Of a stretch of 64,000 nt of DNA, positions 17,035-26,523 are shown in pieces. This DNA is from Corynebacterium simulans (GTDB lineage Bacteria > Actinomycetota > Actinomycetes > Mycobacteriales > Mycobacteriaceae). The position numbers were made by a program, and so were the translations under genes. The notes beneath the pieces are model-generated. The model was not told the DNA's origin, ran no database searches, and worked only from the letters and a program-made list of their open reading frames with translations. The DNA is taken from assembly GCF_001586215.1 (NCBI RefSeq), contig NZ_CP014634.1, positions 744,001 through 808,000 on the forward strand, given 5' to 3'. How positions within the stretch are numbered: position 1 is the first letter of the stretch; each line of letters begins with the position of its first letter.

Positions 17035-18543
17035 ATGAGCGAGCTTCGCTTTCAATGGCTGTTTAACCAGCGCAAACTAAACCTGCGCCCGATTCTCGAA
17101 GGCCCGCGTGAGTTCACAACCATCCAAGCCAGCGAGTTGCGCGATCCCAGCGAGTTCACCACTCAGGGCGCCATCATCCTGACCTTGGGACTAGCCTTCG
17201 AACACTCGCCCAGCGACTTTTCCGCCTATGCGCGCACCCTGGTGGCAGCGGGCGTGGGTGCCATTGGCTTCGGCACTGGCCTGACCTTCTCCACGGTTCC
17301 GCAGGAGCTTATCGACGCCGCGGCGCGTCACCATCTAACGCTCTTTGAAGTCCCCCGCGCCACGCCTTTCATCTCGATTATCAATACGGTGACTACGGAG
17401 CAGACGCGCATCGAGAACAACCTCCAGTTCACCTTGCACCGTCAACAGGAGCGTTTGAATCAGGCGGCGTCGAATGGCACTAATGCGCTGCTGGAGCGGG
17501 CGTCGAAAGAACTCGGCGCTGCCGTGGCCGTGGCTAACGATTCAGGAAACGTCATCAATCGTCACGACTTAGGCGAGCTGTCCGCCGTCGAGTTCGCTAT
17601 TGCCGCGGCAAGCCAAAGCTCGGGACGGACCTCAGGCGCGCGCTCGAGCATCACCAAAGACGGCACGACGATCGCCACCATCACCAACGTGTTTAATACC
17701 CACGGCCGACGGCGCATCGCGCTTGCGGTATCCCGCGAGCAAAAATTCGACTCTTACGATCGAGCATTGACCCGCCATCTCGCAGGCTTGGCGGAGATGC
17801 TGCTACAAAACCGCGATTCTTCGGCCCGCATCATCTTAGGCGCCCTCGCCCTTGCAACTCAGGTCTCCGGCACCACGTCTGTGCTTGGTGCCACGGCTTT
17901 AGACGCCGCTTTCAACTCTGTAGCCTCCCACGGCCGTCTCCACCTCTGCCTCGTGCAAGCTGATTCGCCCACCCGCCTGAGCCGCGCGCTGGGGCTAGTC
18001 CACCGCGCCGCAAACAAAGGCGGCTATGCCTGCTTCGTGCTGCCTTTGGAAGGCACGGCGTCTGAAAGCGCACTCATTGCCTTGCCTCCCGAAACCATCG
18101 ATGCGCAGGAACTATTCGGCCGATACTCCAAAAACTTGCAGGTTTCCGTGCTCCGTGACACCCCGTGGGAGGAAATCAGCACCGACCGCGTAACGACCCT
18201 GAAGACCCACGCTCGCAGCCTGCCTCCTGGAACCATGGCGGAATTTAGCTCCGATGCACCCGCCTGGCTCGGTGAATCTGCAGTACACGAGGCTTTAGGA
18301 AAGCGCCGCGCCGCGATCGTCGGAAAGCTTCAGCACCATGACGCCGCGCACAATACGGAGCTGCTACGCACCTTGCGCACCTACTTGCTTGCCGACGCCC
18401 AGCTCGCCGCCGCTGCCAGCGAGCTCAATGTGCACCGCCACACCGTGCGCGCCCGCATCGAAAAGGTCCAAGCCCTGTGTGGCATCGATCTTGCCAACCC
18501 CGTGATTCGGGCGGAGGCTCTGCTACTTTGCCTTAGTTCTTGA
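17035..18543 (+). CDS. PucR-family transcriptional regulator of the gab cluster (GabR-like)
   Basis: A 502-residue regulator. The N-terminal PucR domain (about residues 10-130, RPILEGPREFTTIQASEL... LFEVPRATPFISI) is followed by a middle GAF/GGDEF-like region and a C-terminal HTH_30 domain (LLADAQLAAAASELNVHRHTVRARIEKVQ). Start chosen at the internal ATG preceded by AGAAGG eight bases away; an earlier in-frame ATG at 16957 has no such site. In C. glutamicum the homologous PucR-type GabR lies next to gabTDP and activates it in response to GABA; position and orientation here match. Confidence 0.88.
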   Translation: MSELRFQWLFNQRKLNLRPILEGPREFTTIQASELRDPSEFTTQGAIILTLGLAFEHSPSDFSAYARTLVAAGVGAIGFGTGLTFSTVPQELIDAAARHHLTLFEVPRATPFISIINTVTTEQTRIENNLQFTLHRQQERLNQAASNGTNALLERASKELGAAVAVANDSGNVINRHDLGELSAVEFAIAAASQSSGRTSGARSSITKDGTTIATITNVFNTHGRRRIALAVSREQKFDSYDRALTRHLAGLAEMLLQNRDSSARIILGALALATQVSGTTSVLGATALDAAFNSVASHGRLHLCLVQADSPTRLSRALGLVHRAANKGGYACFVLPLEGTASESALIALPPETIDAQELFGRYSKNLQVSVLRDTPWEEISTDRVTTLKTHARSLPPGTMAEFSSDAPAWLGESAVHEALGKRRAAIVGKLQHHDAAHNTELLRTLRTYLLADAQLAAAASELNVHRHTVRARIEKVQALCGIDLANPVIRAEALLLCLSS

Positions 18544-18625
18544 GTATTTTTCGTTCATCTTTAGTTGGCCAAGTTTTCACCCCACCGGTAGCGGGTTTTA
18601 ACCTTCCCAGCCTAGCTTCTCCAAA

Positions 18626-19558
18626 GTGGTTATTAAACAATCGGAGCATAGTCCCGATACAGCTGCTTTACGCAAGAAAGCAGAGGGGAAAAAGCGCCAA
18701 GAGTGGTGGCTCGCGCTAGCACTCTTAGCCCCCAACCTCATTTTGTTGGGAATCTTTACCTATCGCCCACTCATCGACAATATCCGGCTTTCCTTTTTTA
18801 ACTGGAATATCTCGAGCCCAACGTCGACATTCGTAGGTTTTCAGAACTACGTTGAGTGGTTCACGCGCGACGATACGAAGACCATCATCGCGAATACCCT
18901 CATCTTTACTTTCTTTGCCGTAATCGGCTCCCTGGTATTGGGACTCGCGCTAGCTCTCTTGCTCAATCAAAACTTGAAGGGCCGCAATTTCACCCGATCG
19001 GTGGTCTTCGCACCTTTCGCGATTTCCGGAGCTGCCATCGGCATTGCTTTCCAGTTCATCTTCGATCCCAACTTCGGGCTTATTCAAGAGATGCTCAGTT
19101 GGGTAGGCGTTGAAAGTCCTAACTTCTATGCCATACCCGGCTGGGCGCTATTCATGGTGACTTTCACTTTCGTGTGGAAGAACCTGGGCTATACCTTCGT
19201 CATTTATTTGGCTGCTCTACAAGGCCTTTCCAAGGACTTGGACGAGGCCGCGGCTATCGACGGTGCGTCCACTTGGACGCGTTTCCGCCGCGTAACGCTG
19301 CCACAGCTTCGCCCCACTACATTCTTTCTTTCGATCACGGTGACGCTGAACTCTGTACAGGTCTTCGACATCATCAACGTAATGACCCGTGGTGGCCCAC
19401 AGGGTAACGGCACTACCACTCTTGTGTTCCAGATTTATCAAGAGACCTTCGTGAACTTCCGCGCTGGCTACGGTGCTACCGCCGCCACAATCATGTTCTT
19501 GATCTTGCTGATCATCACCTTGATTCAGGTACGCATCATGGACAAGCAAAACCACTAA
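18626..19558 (+). CDS. ugpA: sn-glycerol-3-phosphate ABC transporter permease UgpA
   Basis: A 310-residue binding-protein-dependent permease with six membrane helices and the EAA loop DEAAAIDGASTWTRFRRVTLPQL that contacts the ATPase. It starts at GTG with no clear ribosome site, so the exact start is uncertain. It is the first gene of the ugpA-ugpE-ugpB-ugpC set, the order found in C. glutamicum, where the operon responds to phosphate starvation. With UgpE it forms the membrane channel for glycerol-3-phosphate or glycerophosphodiesters. Confidence 0.9.
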   Translation: MVIKQSEHSPDTAALRKKAEGKKRQEWWLALALLAPNLILLGIFTYRPLIDNIRLSFFNWNISSPTSTFVGFQNYVEWFTRDDTKTIIANTLIFTFFAVIGSLVLGLALALLLNQNLKGRNFTRSVVFAPFAISGAAIGIAFQFIFDPNFGLIQEMLSWVGVESPNFYAIPGWALFMVTFTFVWKNLGYTFVIYLAALQGLSKDLDEAAAIDGASTWTRFRRVTLPQLRPTTFFLSITVTLNSVQVFDIINVMTRGGPQGNGTTTLVFQIYQETFVNFRAGYGATAATIMFLILLIITLIQVRIMDKQNH

Positions 19559-19574
19559 TGGGAGCGAAGCCTTA

Positions 19575-20399
19575 ATGGATAACACCCTTAAAAAAGTTTT
19601 TGGATACATCGGCATCGTCGCCGTCCTCCTGCTGGTTGGCCTACCGCTGTTTTGGATTTTGATGACCTCCTTCAAAGCCAAAGGCGACATCTACACGGAT
19701 CCAGTAAATTGGCTTCCACCCAGCTGGGAAACCGCGAACTACAAAGACGCAACCACCCGCGTTCCTTTCTGGACGTACCTGCGCAACTCGGTGCTCATCA
19801 CAGCTGCACTGTCGGTGCTGAAGATCGTGCTTGGCGTGATTTCTGCGTATGCGCTGGCAATCCTGCGTTTTCCGGGCCGCAACATCATCTTCCTAGTAGT
19901 CATTTCAGCGCTGATGGTACCTTCCGAAATCACCGTCATTTCCAATTACGCACTGGTCAACGCGCTGGGCTGGCGAAATACCTTCGCAGGCATCATCGTG
20001 CCTTTGGCTGGCGTCGCATTCGGCACCTTCCTGATGCGCAATCACTTCTTATCGCTGCCCTTTGAACTGGTTGAGGCCGCAAGAATGGACGGCGCTGGAC
20101 CTATTCGCCTGCTGACAAAGGTCTTGCTTCCGATCTCTTGGCCAACGTTGACAGCCTTCGCAGTGATCACCATCGTCAACGAATGGAACCAATACCTGTG
20201 GCCATTCTTGATGTCCGATACTGCCGATGTCGCACCGCTTCAGGTGGGTCTAACCATGCTGCAAAACAACGACGGCGTCACCAACTGGGGTCCAGTTATG
20301 GCCGCCACCATCCTCACCATCATTCCGATTCTCATCATCTTCCTGGCCCTTCAGAAATACATGATCAAGGGCCTTACCACTGGTGCCGTCAAGGGATAG
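19575..20399 (+). CDS. ugpE: sn-glycerol-3-phosphate ABC transporter permease UgpE
   Basis: A 274-residue MalG-type permease with six hydrophobic helices and the EAA loop ELVEAARMDGAGPIRLLTKVLLP. It begins 16 bases after ugpA with GGAG upstream of the ATG. It partners with UgpA. Confidence 0.92.
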   Translation: MDNTLKKVFGYIGIVAVLLLVGLPLFWILMTSFKAKGDIYTDPVNWLPPSWETANYKDATTRVPFWTYLRNSVLITAALSVLKIVLGVISAYALAILRFPGRNIIFLVVISALMVPSEITVISNYALVNALGWRNTFAGIIVPLAGVAFGTFLMRNHFLSLPFELVEAARMDGAGPIRLLTKVLLPISWPTLTAFAVITIVNEWNQYLWPFLMSDTADVAPLQVGLTMLQNNDGVTNWGPVMAATILTIIPILIIFLALQKYMIKGLTTGAVKG

Positions 20400-20412
20400 C
20401 CGCAGATGGCTA
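20396..20412 (+). other. Small hairpin between ugpE and ugpB
   Basis: TAGCC-GCAGAT-GGCTA starts at the ugpE stop codon. Such stems between permease and binding-protein genes often shape relative mRNA levels; its role here is not shown. Confidence 0.35.
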
Positions 20413-20463
20413 CCTCAACCACGCTCGCCGTTTAGTCTTTCTATTTCTACAAGGAGTTAATTC

Positions 20464-21786
20464 ATGGACCGCCGTTCATTCCTCTCTGTTCTTGCACTGA
20501 GCACCGCCTCGGTTTCTCTTTCTGCCTGCGCAGGCACTTCCTCCACTGACCCACAAGCTAAGAAGAATTCCTCTGGTTCCGGGGAAGTCACCGAGCTGAC
20601 CTGGTGGTCCAACCACCCGGGTTCCTCGAAGGACATCGAAACCGAGATCATCTCCCGCTTCGAAAAAGAAAACCCGGACATCAAAATCAACCTGATTGAT
20701 GCCGGCAAGAACTACGAGGAAGCAGCCCAAAAGTTTAACGCGGCACTGACCGGCAGCGACCTTCCCGACATCGTGGTTCTCTCCGATGTCTGGTGGTACA
20801 ACTTCGCTATCAACGGTCAGATCGCGAACGTCGACGAGCTCGCCAAGGAAGCAAACGTCGACCTTTCCTCCTACGTGCAGCCACTGTATGAGGACTACGC
20901 CTACGACGGCGGCCACTTTGCACTGCCATTTGCCCGCTCTACTCCGCTCTTCTACTACAACAAGGACGCATGGAAGAAGGCTGGTCTACCTGACCGCGGA
21001 CCAAAGTCTTGGGACGAGATGGATAAGTGGGCTACAAAGCTCGCGGATGCAAACCCCGATATGCAAGCCTTTGGCTGGGGCGATGCTGTTGACTACCTGG
21101 GTTGGATCTTCCAGGGGCCGCTGTGGTCCAAGGGCGGCGCATACTCCGATGAATGGGAGCTCAAGTTTACTGATCCCAAGACCATCGAAGCCGTCGAGTG
21201 GCTGAAGAAGGTCACCGATGAAAAAGAAGGCTACTCCTACGTGAGCAACGATATGGCGATGGAATTTTCCACCGGCCGCGCCGCTGCCACGGTGCTTTCC
21301 ACCGGTGACCTCAGCGGCATCACCGAAAACGCCAAGTTCGACTTGGGCACCGCGTTCCTGCCTAATCCAAACGGCGATGGTGCTTGCCCAACCGGCGGAG
21401 CTGGTCTGGCTATCCCAGCCGGCATCGACAAGAATCGCCAAATCGCAGCGATCAAGTTCATCGACTTTGTAACCAATGACCAAAACACTGCCTACTGGTC
21501 GCAGAACGTCGGTTACATGCCCGTGCGCAAGACTGCAATGGAACTGGATGAGCAAAAGAAGTTCATGGAAGAAAACCCGAACTTCAAGACTGCTATTGAA
21601 CAGCTACCGGATACCCGTCCACAGGATTACGCACGTGTATTCCTCCCCGGCGCAGATCAGGAAATCGGCGGTGCCTTCGAGAAGATCGTTACCAACCGCG
21701 ATGACGTCAAGAAGACCCTAACCGATCTGGAAAAGACGCTGCAGTCTATCTACGACAACCAGGTCAAGCCGGTCATCAAGAAGTAA
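20464..21786 (+). CDS. ugpB: Glycerol-3-phosphate-binding lipoprotein UgpB
   Basis: A 440-residue extracellular solute-binding protein (family 1). The N-terminus MDRRSFLSVLALSTASVSLS combines a twin-arginine motif (RRSFL) with a lipobox LSAC (Cys22). It is therefore probably a Tat-exported lipoprotein anchored on the outer face of the membrane. The mature part shows the usual LTWWSNHPGS start and the FARSTPLFYYNKDAWKKAGL segment. RBS AAGGAG lies before the ATG. It delivers glycerol-3-phosphate to UgpAE. Confidence 0.93.
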   Translation: MDRRSFLSVLALSTASVSLSACAGTSSTDPQAKKNSSGSGEVTELTWWSNHPGSSKDIETEIISRFEKENPDIKINLIDAGKNYEEAAQKFNAALTGSDLPDIVVLSDVWWYNFAINGQIANVDELAKEANVDLSSYVQPLYEDYAYDGGHFALPFARSTPLFYYNKDAWKKAGLPDRGPKSWDEMDKWATKLADANPDMQAFGWGDAVDYLGWIFQGPLWSKGGAYSDEWELKFTDPKTIEAVEWLKKVTDEKEGYSYVSNDMAMEFSTGRAAATVLSTGDLSGITENAKFDLGTAFLPNPNGDGACPTGGAGLAIPAGIDKNRQIAAIKFIDFVTNDQNTAYWSQNVGYMPVRKTAMELDEQKKFMEENPNFKTAIEQLPDTRPQDYARVFLPGADQEIGGAFEKIVTNRDDVKKTLTDLEKTLQSIYDNQVKPVIKK

Positions 21787-21830
21787 TTCATCTCGCCGCC
21801 CCGTCTTCGTACCTGAACTGAGAGGAAACC

Positions 21831-22910
21831 ATGGCAACTGTCACTTTTGATGGTGTCTCGCGGATTTATTCCAAGGACGCCGAACGCCCCGCTGTCGATT
21901 CGCTCAACCTCGACATCGCCGACGGCGAGTTCCTTGTGCTCGTCGGACCGTCTGGTTGCGGAAAATCAACGAGTCTTCGCATGCTCGCTGGATTGGAGCC
22001 AACCGATTCCGGCTCCATCCGCATCGACGGCAAGGACGTCACGGGCGTTAGCCCATCCGATCGTGATGTTGCCATGGTCTTCCAGAACTACGCCCTCTAC
22101 CCCAACATGACCGTTGCGCAGAACATGAGCTTCGCCTTGGAAAACCGGAAGATGGGCAAAGCCCTCATCAAGGAGCGTGTTCAGGAAGCGGCGAAGATCC
22201 TGCAGATGGAAGACCTACTCGACCGCAAACCTGCAAACTTGTCGGGCGGCCAACGCCAACGCGTAGCGATGGGGCGCGCTATTGTGCGCGAACCGGCGGT
22301 GTTCTGCATGGACGAACCACTGTCTAACCTCGATGCCAAGCTGCGCGTATCTACCCGTGCGCAGATTTCCGAATTACAGCGACGCCTCGGTACCACGACG
22401 GTTTATGTCACCCACGACCAGACAGAGGCTATGACCATGGGCGACCGCGTGGCGGTACTAAATGCGGGTGTTCTGCAACAAGTTGCACCAACTCGGGAAA
22501 TTTATGACCACCCCGCTAATACCTTCGTCGCGGGATTCATCGGATCGCCTGCAATGAACCTCTATGACATCGACGCTTCCGTTCTGCGCCGCTGGGGTTT
22601 CGAGCAAGCGCCAGAAGGTCCACTTACGGTGGGCATTCGCCCTGAAGATTGGAAGCGGAGTTCTGAAGGCGAAGGCGGCGTAAAGTTTGTCATTCACCAT
22701 GTTGAGGAACTTGGCCACGAGTCTTACCTCTACGGCGATCTCACTGGCGAGGACGGCACGGTGTTTAGCTCCACTACTCGTCTGGGTGGCAATACCGGTG
22801 TGCTCGTGGAACCGCGCAGCCATCAAAGCATCGGCGAAACCATCTGGCTGAAGCCAAATACCTCGAACGTGCATATCTTCGACCGCGAAAGCGGTAACCG
22901 CATCAACTAA
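21831..22910 (+). CDS. ugpC: Glycerol-3-phosphate ABC transporter ATPase UgpC
   Basis: A 359-residue MalK-type ATPase. Walker A GPSGCGKST, Q-loop VFQNYALYP, signature LSGGQRQRV, Walker B AVFCMDEPLSNLDAKLR, H-loop YVTHDQTEAM; the C-terminal part is a TOBE/MalK regulatory domain (GIRPEDW). RBS GAGAGGAAA. It is the last gene of the ugp operon and powers UgpABE. Confidence 0.95.
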   Translation: MATVTFDGVSRIYSKDAERPAVDSLNLDIADGEFLVLVGPSGCGKSTSLRMLAGLEPTDSGSIRIDGKDVTGVSPSDRDVAMVFQNYALYPNMTVAQNMSFALENRKMGKALIKERVQEAAKILQMEDLLDRKPANLSGGQRQRVAMGRAIVREPAVFCMDEPLSNLDAKLRVSTRAQISELQRRLGTTTVYVTHDQTEAMTMGDRVAVLNAGVLQQVAPTREIYDHPANTFVAGFIGSPAMNLYDIDASVLRRWGFEQAPEGPLTVGIRPEDWKRSSEGEGGVKFVIHHVEELGHESYLYGDLTGEDGTVFSSTTRLGGNTGVLVEPRSHQSIGETIWLKPNTSNVHIFDRESGNRIN

Positions 22911-22984
22911 CGGGCAGGGACTAGAGACAAACAGCAAGCGTCCATAAACCGCCAGTGAATGCACAGGCAGTCCCAGCGACCTAA

Positions 22985-23110
22985 CAGCCACACATCATTG
23001 CTGTGCCAGCCGCATGTCTCATACTTTTGTTGTGCGTTTGAGAGAGCGCATGAGAGAGATAGAGAGAACCCCTCAGCTTCCGGAGGGCAGCCTTGGCTGA
23101 TAATCGGAGG
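22985..23110 (+). repeat. Leader-like element, copy A
   Basis: GTGCGTTTGAGAGAGCGCA, then GAGAGATAGAGAGAAC, then CAGCTTCCGGAGGGCAGCC. The same order and much of the sequence recur in copy B (23235-23335). Both copies can fold a short hairpin around TTTGAGAGA and a second around AGCTTCC. Copy A has no gene behind it and is followed by a terminator; it may be a decayed promoter/leader or a structured RNA. Confidence 0.5.
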
Positions 23111-23131
23111 CGTTTAGAGAGAGACAGCGAT

Positions 23132-23170
23132 AGCGCCCAGAGCCTTTTCGAAGACCTGGGCGCTTTCGTT
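23132..23170 (+). terminator. Terminator between leader-like copy A and copy B (probable end of ugp transcripts)
   Basis: AGCGCCCAG (23132-23140) pairs with CTGGGCGCT (23156-23164) around a 15-base loop and is followed by TTCGTTG. It is placed about 220 bases after ugpC. Confidence 0.7.
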
Positions 23171-23234
23171 GTGCAAAATATAGCGATATACAAACCTACT
23201 ATCTTTTGCACAGCGTTCTTGTGCCGGTTTCTGG

Positions 23235-23335
23235 GGTTTGAGAGCTCATAATTTGCGTGTGTGTTTGAGAGAACGCGCAAAGAGGGAGATATAGAACAGT
23301 GCGGTACCAGCTTCCTCGAGGCAAGGCTTTCGAGA
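23235..23335 (+). repeat. Leader-like element, copy B
   Basis: GTGTGTGTTTGAGAGAACGCG, then GAGGGAGATATAGAAC, then CCAGCTTCCTCGAGGCAAGG: an imperfect duplicate of copy A, 220 bases away. It directly precedes the frameshifted secreted-protein gene, so it is probably the promoter/5' leader of that gene. Confidence 0.5.
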
Positions 23336-24026
23336 TGACTAAGGAATTGCTCCGTCCTCTTTCCGTAACTGCAATCGTCGCTCTGTCCTTAAACAGCACG
23401 GTCGTGCCTACTGCCCAAGGGTTTAGCTCCGGGTCATCGTTTGGGGGTTCCTACCTCGGTGGCTTTGGAAAGAGCGAGTGGGTCAGCCCAGTGGGAATGA
23501 TCGCCCGCGTAGAAAACGGCGAAATCGTGATGGACCGTCCGCTCAACGAGGGCGATGACGTCGAACAACTCGTAAAATACGGGCACGCTGACAACCTCAC
23601 GCTGCTGCCAAGCGACATCGGCAGCTGGGGCGAAAGCTACTTCCCGATTCTGGATCAGAAGGTTCTCGCTGGCAAGATGTCGCTGCGCTTTATCCGGGGC
23701 TGCTGGGTTCTTAGAGTATGTTCAACGCGCAGACCGCCTCAATTGAGGTTCGCGTATCCCGCGAAATTACTGCCGATTGGAATGCTATAAAACCGGCAAC
23801 CGTTGTCATCGCGGGTCGTGGCGGCTGGCAAGCCGAGCAGGATGAGGAAAACTTCACCCAGCTCTACGGCATCAACCTCGAAGGATCCGGTGAGCGCCGC
23901 GCCAATACCGCCGGCGTCGACGACAGCTCCGTGCTCGACGTCAACGCCGAGCCGGTAGAAGAAACCACGGAGTCTGCCGTACTCGAGTCCATGGCGGGCG
24001 CGCAGGTAACGCCGCTGGACAAGTAA
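23335..24026 (+). pseudogene. Secreted protein gene broken by frameshift(s)
   Basis: The first frame gives a signal peptide (MTKELLRPLSVTAIVALSLN... PTAQGF) and a Gly/Ser-rich start. It continues as SEWVSPVGMIARVENGEIVMDRPLN...LAGKMSLRF and runs into unrelated sequence from about 23690. The last 100 codons lie in another frame (from 23718: FNAQTASIEVRVSREITADWNAIKPATVVIAGRGG...). A short piece between (GAAGFLEYVQ) reads in the third frame, so two small indels around 23690-23720 are needed. The 3' part ends in an acidic, probably unstructured tail. A GTG at 23299 is an alternative start. The family was not recognised. The breaks may be real decay or sequencing error. Confidence 0.6.
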
Positions 24027-24041
24027 CTCGAGCCAGGTGTT

Positions 24042-25283
24042 TTAGGTCAGCGCGCCCTCAACCAGGCGCGCTGCCACGTGGGTAAATACATCAAGACCTG
24101 CAACGCAGTCTTCATCCTTGGTGTATTCCGCCTCATTGTGGGAGACGCCGTCAACGCTTGGGATAAAGAGCATGACGGTCGGTACGTGCTCCTTCATATT
24201 CGTCGAGTCGTGCCCAGCCACGGTGAAGATCTCCTGGTGAGAATAGCCCAGCTCTTCAACCACTTCACGCGCAAGTTCCACACCGGCCTCTGGATACGGG
24301 TTGAGCGCCCACTCATGGGTAGTGTTCAGCTCAACACGGGTACGGGACTCTTCTTCCGCTGCCGCAATAATCTCCCGAACGCGCTTCTGCGCGGTCTCCA
24401 GCGTCTCGCTATTCGGCGAGCGTAGGTCGATATTGAAGCGCACCTCACGGGCAATGGTCACCGGCGAGTTTGGCTCCAAGGTCAGCTGGGACACAGATGC
24501 CTGAAGCTCAAACTCTGGAAACTCTCGCGTTAAACGCTGTACTTCGGCAATGATGAGAGAAGCGCCAAACAGCGCATCACGACGATCCACCATCATGGTG
24601 GAACCGGTATGTCCCTGCTCACCGTGCACTACCGCCTGGAACTTCTTCGCGCCCCAGGTCGCGGTCACCAGGCCGATGGTGTTGCCAGCAGCCTCCAAAC
24701 CCTTGCCCTGTTCAACATGGATTTCGCCATAGGAAACCACCTTCGGGGCCTGCTCGACCGGGGTCCATTTCGCTTCCTCAAAAGCCTCTGCCACGGTGGT
24801 TCCTGCAAGGTCCGTCGATTCCAGCGCCTTTTCCAACGGCATAATTCCGGTGAACACGGAGCTGCCCATCATCGACGGAGAAAAACGCGAGCCTTCCTCG
24901 TTAAACCAGTTGATTACGGCCAGGTTATAACGCGGCGAAATCTTCTCCTCTTCCGCAAGGCGGGCCACCCGGTTTGCCGCATGCGCTGCCGCCAGCACGC
25001 CGTATGCACCGTCATAACGCCCGGCCAAAGGCTGTGAATCGAGGTGCGAACCCAGGCCTACAAAAGGCGCGTCCGGAACGAACTCGAAGAGACCGTACTG
25101 ATTGCCAATCTCGTCGTAGTGCACGCGCGCACCCATCGACTCCAGCACCTGCGCAAACCACGCACGATTAACGCGGTCGCCTTCGCTCGCAGCCTGCCTT
25201 TCGACGCCGCCTCCCGCAGTCGCGCCATTGGCCGACATCTCACGGAAGTCCGCCAGGTACTGTTCATCAGTTGTTGCTCGCAT
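24042..25283 (-). CDS. Zn-dependent M20 amidohydrolase (N-carbamoyl-L-amino-acid hydrolase / allantoate amidohydrolase type)
   Basis: A 413-residue metal-dependent amidase of the hydantoinase/carbamoylase group. Metal and catalytic motifs are intact: GSHLDSQPLAGRYDGAYGVL, NEEGSRF, GEIHVEQGKGLE, HTGSTMM, and SHNEAEYT near the C-terminus. The family hydrolyses N-carbamoyl groups or allantoate to release ammonia. RBS GGAGGGA. It is divergent from a PucR-like regulator (25395), its probable regulator. A hairpin CAGCGCGCC/GGCGCGCTG overlaps its 3' end. The precise substrate is not determinable from sequence. Confidence 0.9.
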   Translation of the reverse strand: MRATTDEQYLADFREMSANGATAGGGVERQAASEGDRVNRAWFAQVLESMGARVHYDEIGNQYGLFEFVPDAPFVGLGSHLDSQPLAGRYDGAYGVLAAAHAANRVARLAEEEKISPRYNLAVINWFNEEGSRFSPSMMGSSVFTGIMPLEKALESTDLAGTTVAEAFEEAKWTPVEQAPKVVSYGEIHVEQGKGLEAAGNTIGLVTATWGAKKFQAVVHGEQGHTGSTMMVDRRDALFGASLIIAEVQRLTREFPEFELQASVSQLTLEPNSPVTIAREVRFNIDLRSPNSETLETAQKRVREIIAAAEEESRTRVELNTTHEWALNPYPEAGVELAREVVEELGYSHQEIFTVAGHDSTNMKEHVPTVMLFIPSVDGVSHNEAEYTKDEDCVAGLDVFTHVAARLVEGALT

Positions 25284-25394
25284 GCCTTAATCCCTCCGAA
25301 TCTAGTAATTCATGTTCCAAGTCACACTAGAGCCCAATCGACAAGTGCACAGGTAGATTCAGAAAATCGGGGCAATATCCCACATATCCAGATT

Positions 25395-26519
25395 ATGGTT
25401 ATGCATATGCACAATTCCGATTGGAAAAAGATACTCGCCGAAGTTCGTGCAGATATACCGAGCATGGCAGAAGAGTTTATTCAGAAATTCCGCGATTCCG
25501 GAAGCTACGGCACCTCTCGCATCGACGAAGACGAGCTTCGAGAGACCGCAACCGCCGTGCTTGGCATCCTTATGGACTCACTTTCCGGTGAGGCCACCGA
25601 AGAGAAGGTTCGCCAGCACGCCGATGATCTCGGCCGGCGCCGCGCACAACAAGAAGTTGCCATCGGGACGCTTGTCGACGCCATCCAGCTTGACTTTCTT
25701 GTCATTTGGCAGCGCATTCGCCGCACCGCACATGCGAATCAGGAAGTGCTCATAGCCCATGTCGATGAGCTCCACAACGCGGTTACCAAATACAACTTCT
25801 TTGTCCGCGACGGCTTCCGTAGAGAAAATGCCCGCCTCGCCCGCGACCTCCGCCTCGCTAATGGTCGCTATATCGACAAGCTCTTTTCTTCTGCAACCAT
25901 TAGCCCGCTCGGAGCTGAAGAAATAGCTCTTGCTCTAGGATGCGCCGCGCAAGAAACTTTCGATGTCGCCGTTTTTCACGCAAGCAGTTCACTCGAAGCA
26001 CGCGACGCACTCGACACGGCTACCGCGCAAGGCCATGTATTTGGCCATGCCCATCACGGACTCTTCGCTGCGTTCTGGCCAAATAAATTACATCCCGCAC
26101 CTGAGCTTCCCGATTTGCCCAGCGTCATTTTCCCTAAGGTAAAAGGCTTGGTGGGTGTGCGAGAAGCTGTACTAGCTACCCCGTCCCTTTTTGAAGCGGC
26201 TATCCTTGCACCCCATCCCACACCAGTCGAAGAATTGGCGTGGACAATCGCTGGCCAAGCATTGGCGGATTTCCCTGGCACCCGGCTCAAGAAGTTGAGT
26301 ACTGTAATCACCAAGCTGCGCGCCGAACAGCCCTTGGTTGTCGAAACCGTCGAAACTTACCTGCGCACAGGTTCTGTCAAAGCAACGGCAGAGGCGAGTT
26401 TCTGTCACCGCAATACCGTCATCAACCGGCTACACCAATTCGCCGTAGCCACGAATTACGTAGTAACACTCCCCTACGATGCCGCCGCAATAATTCTTGC
26501 GCTCAATACTAACATCTAG
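25395..26519 (+). CDS. PucR/CdaR-type transcriptional regulator
   Basis: About 374 residues. The N-terminal half is helical (RsbRD/CdaR-like, with DLGRRRAQQEVAIGTLVDAIQLDFLVIWQRIR). The C-terminal PucR helix-turn-helix is TYLRTGSVKATAEASFCHRNTVINRLHQF. Three in-frame ATGs (25395, 25401, 25407) compete and none has a strong ribosome site; the first was chosen. The gene is divergent from the M20 amidohydrolase, with 111 bases between, suggesting local control. The open frame extends further upstream but that part lies antisense to the hydrolase and is not thought to be translated. Confidence 0.8.
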   Translation: MVMHMHNSDWKKILAEVRADIPSMAEEFIQKFRDSGSYGTSRIDEDELRETATAVLGILMDSLSGEATEEKVRQHADDLGRRRAQQEVAIGTLVDAIQLDFLVIWQRIRRTAHANQEVLIAHVDELHNAVTKYNFFVRDGFRRENARLARDLRLANGRYIDKLFSSATISPLGAEEIALALGCAAQETFDVAVFHASSSLEARDALDTATAQGHVFGHAHHGLFAAFWPNKLHPAPELPDLPSVIFPKVKGLVGVREAVLATPSLFEAAILAPHPTPVEELAWTIAGQALADFPGTRLKKLSTVITKLRAEQPLVVETVETYLRTGSVKATAEASFCHRNTVINRLHQFAVATNYVVTLPYDAAAIILALNTNI

Positions 26520-26523
26520 CCTC

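Noticed and set aside
23031..23300. c-di-AMP (ydaO) riboswitch upstream of a secreted protein
   Set aside because: The characteristic ydaO conserved segments are not present; only the genomic setting is similar.
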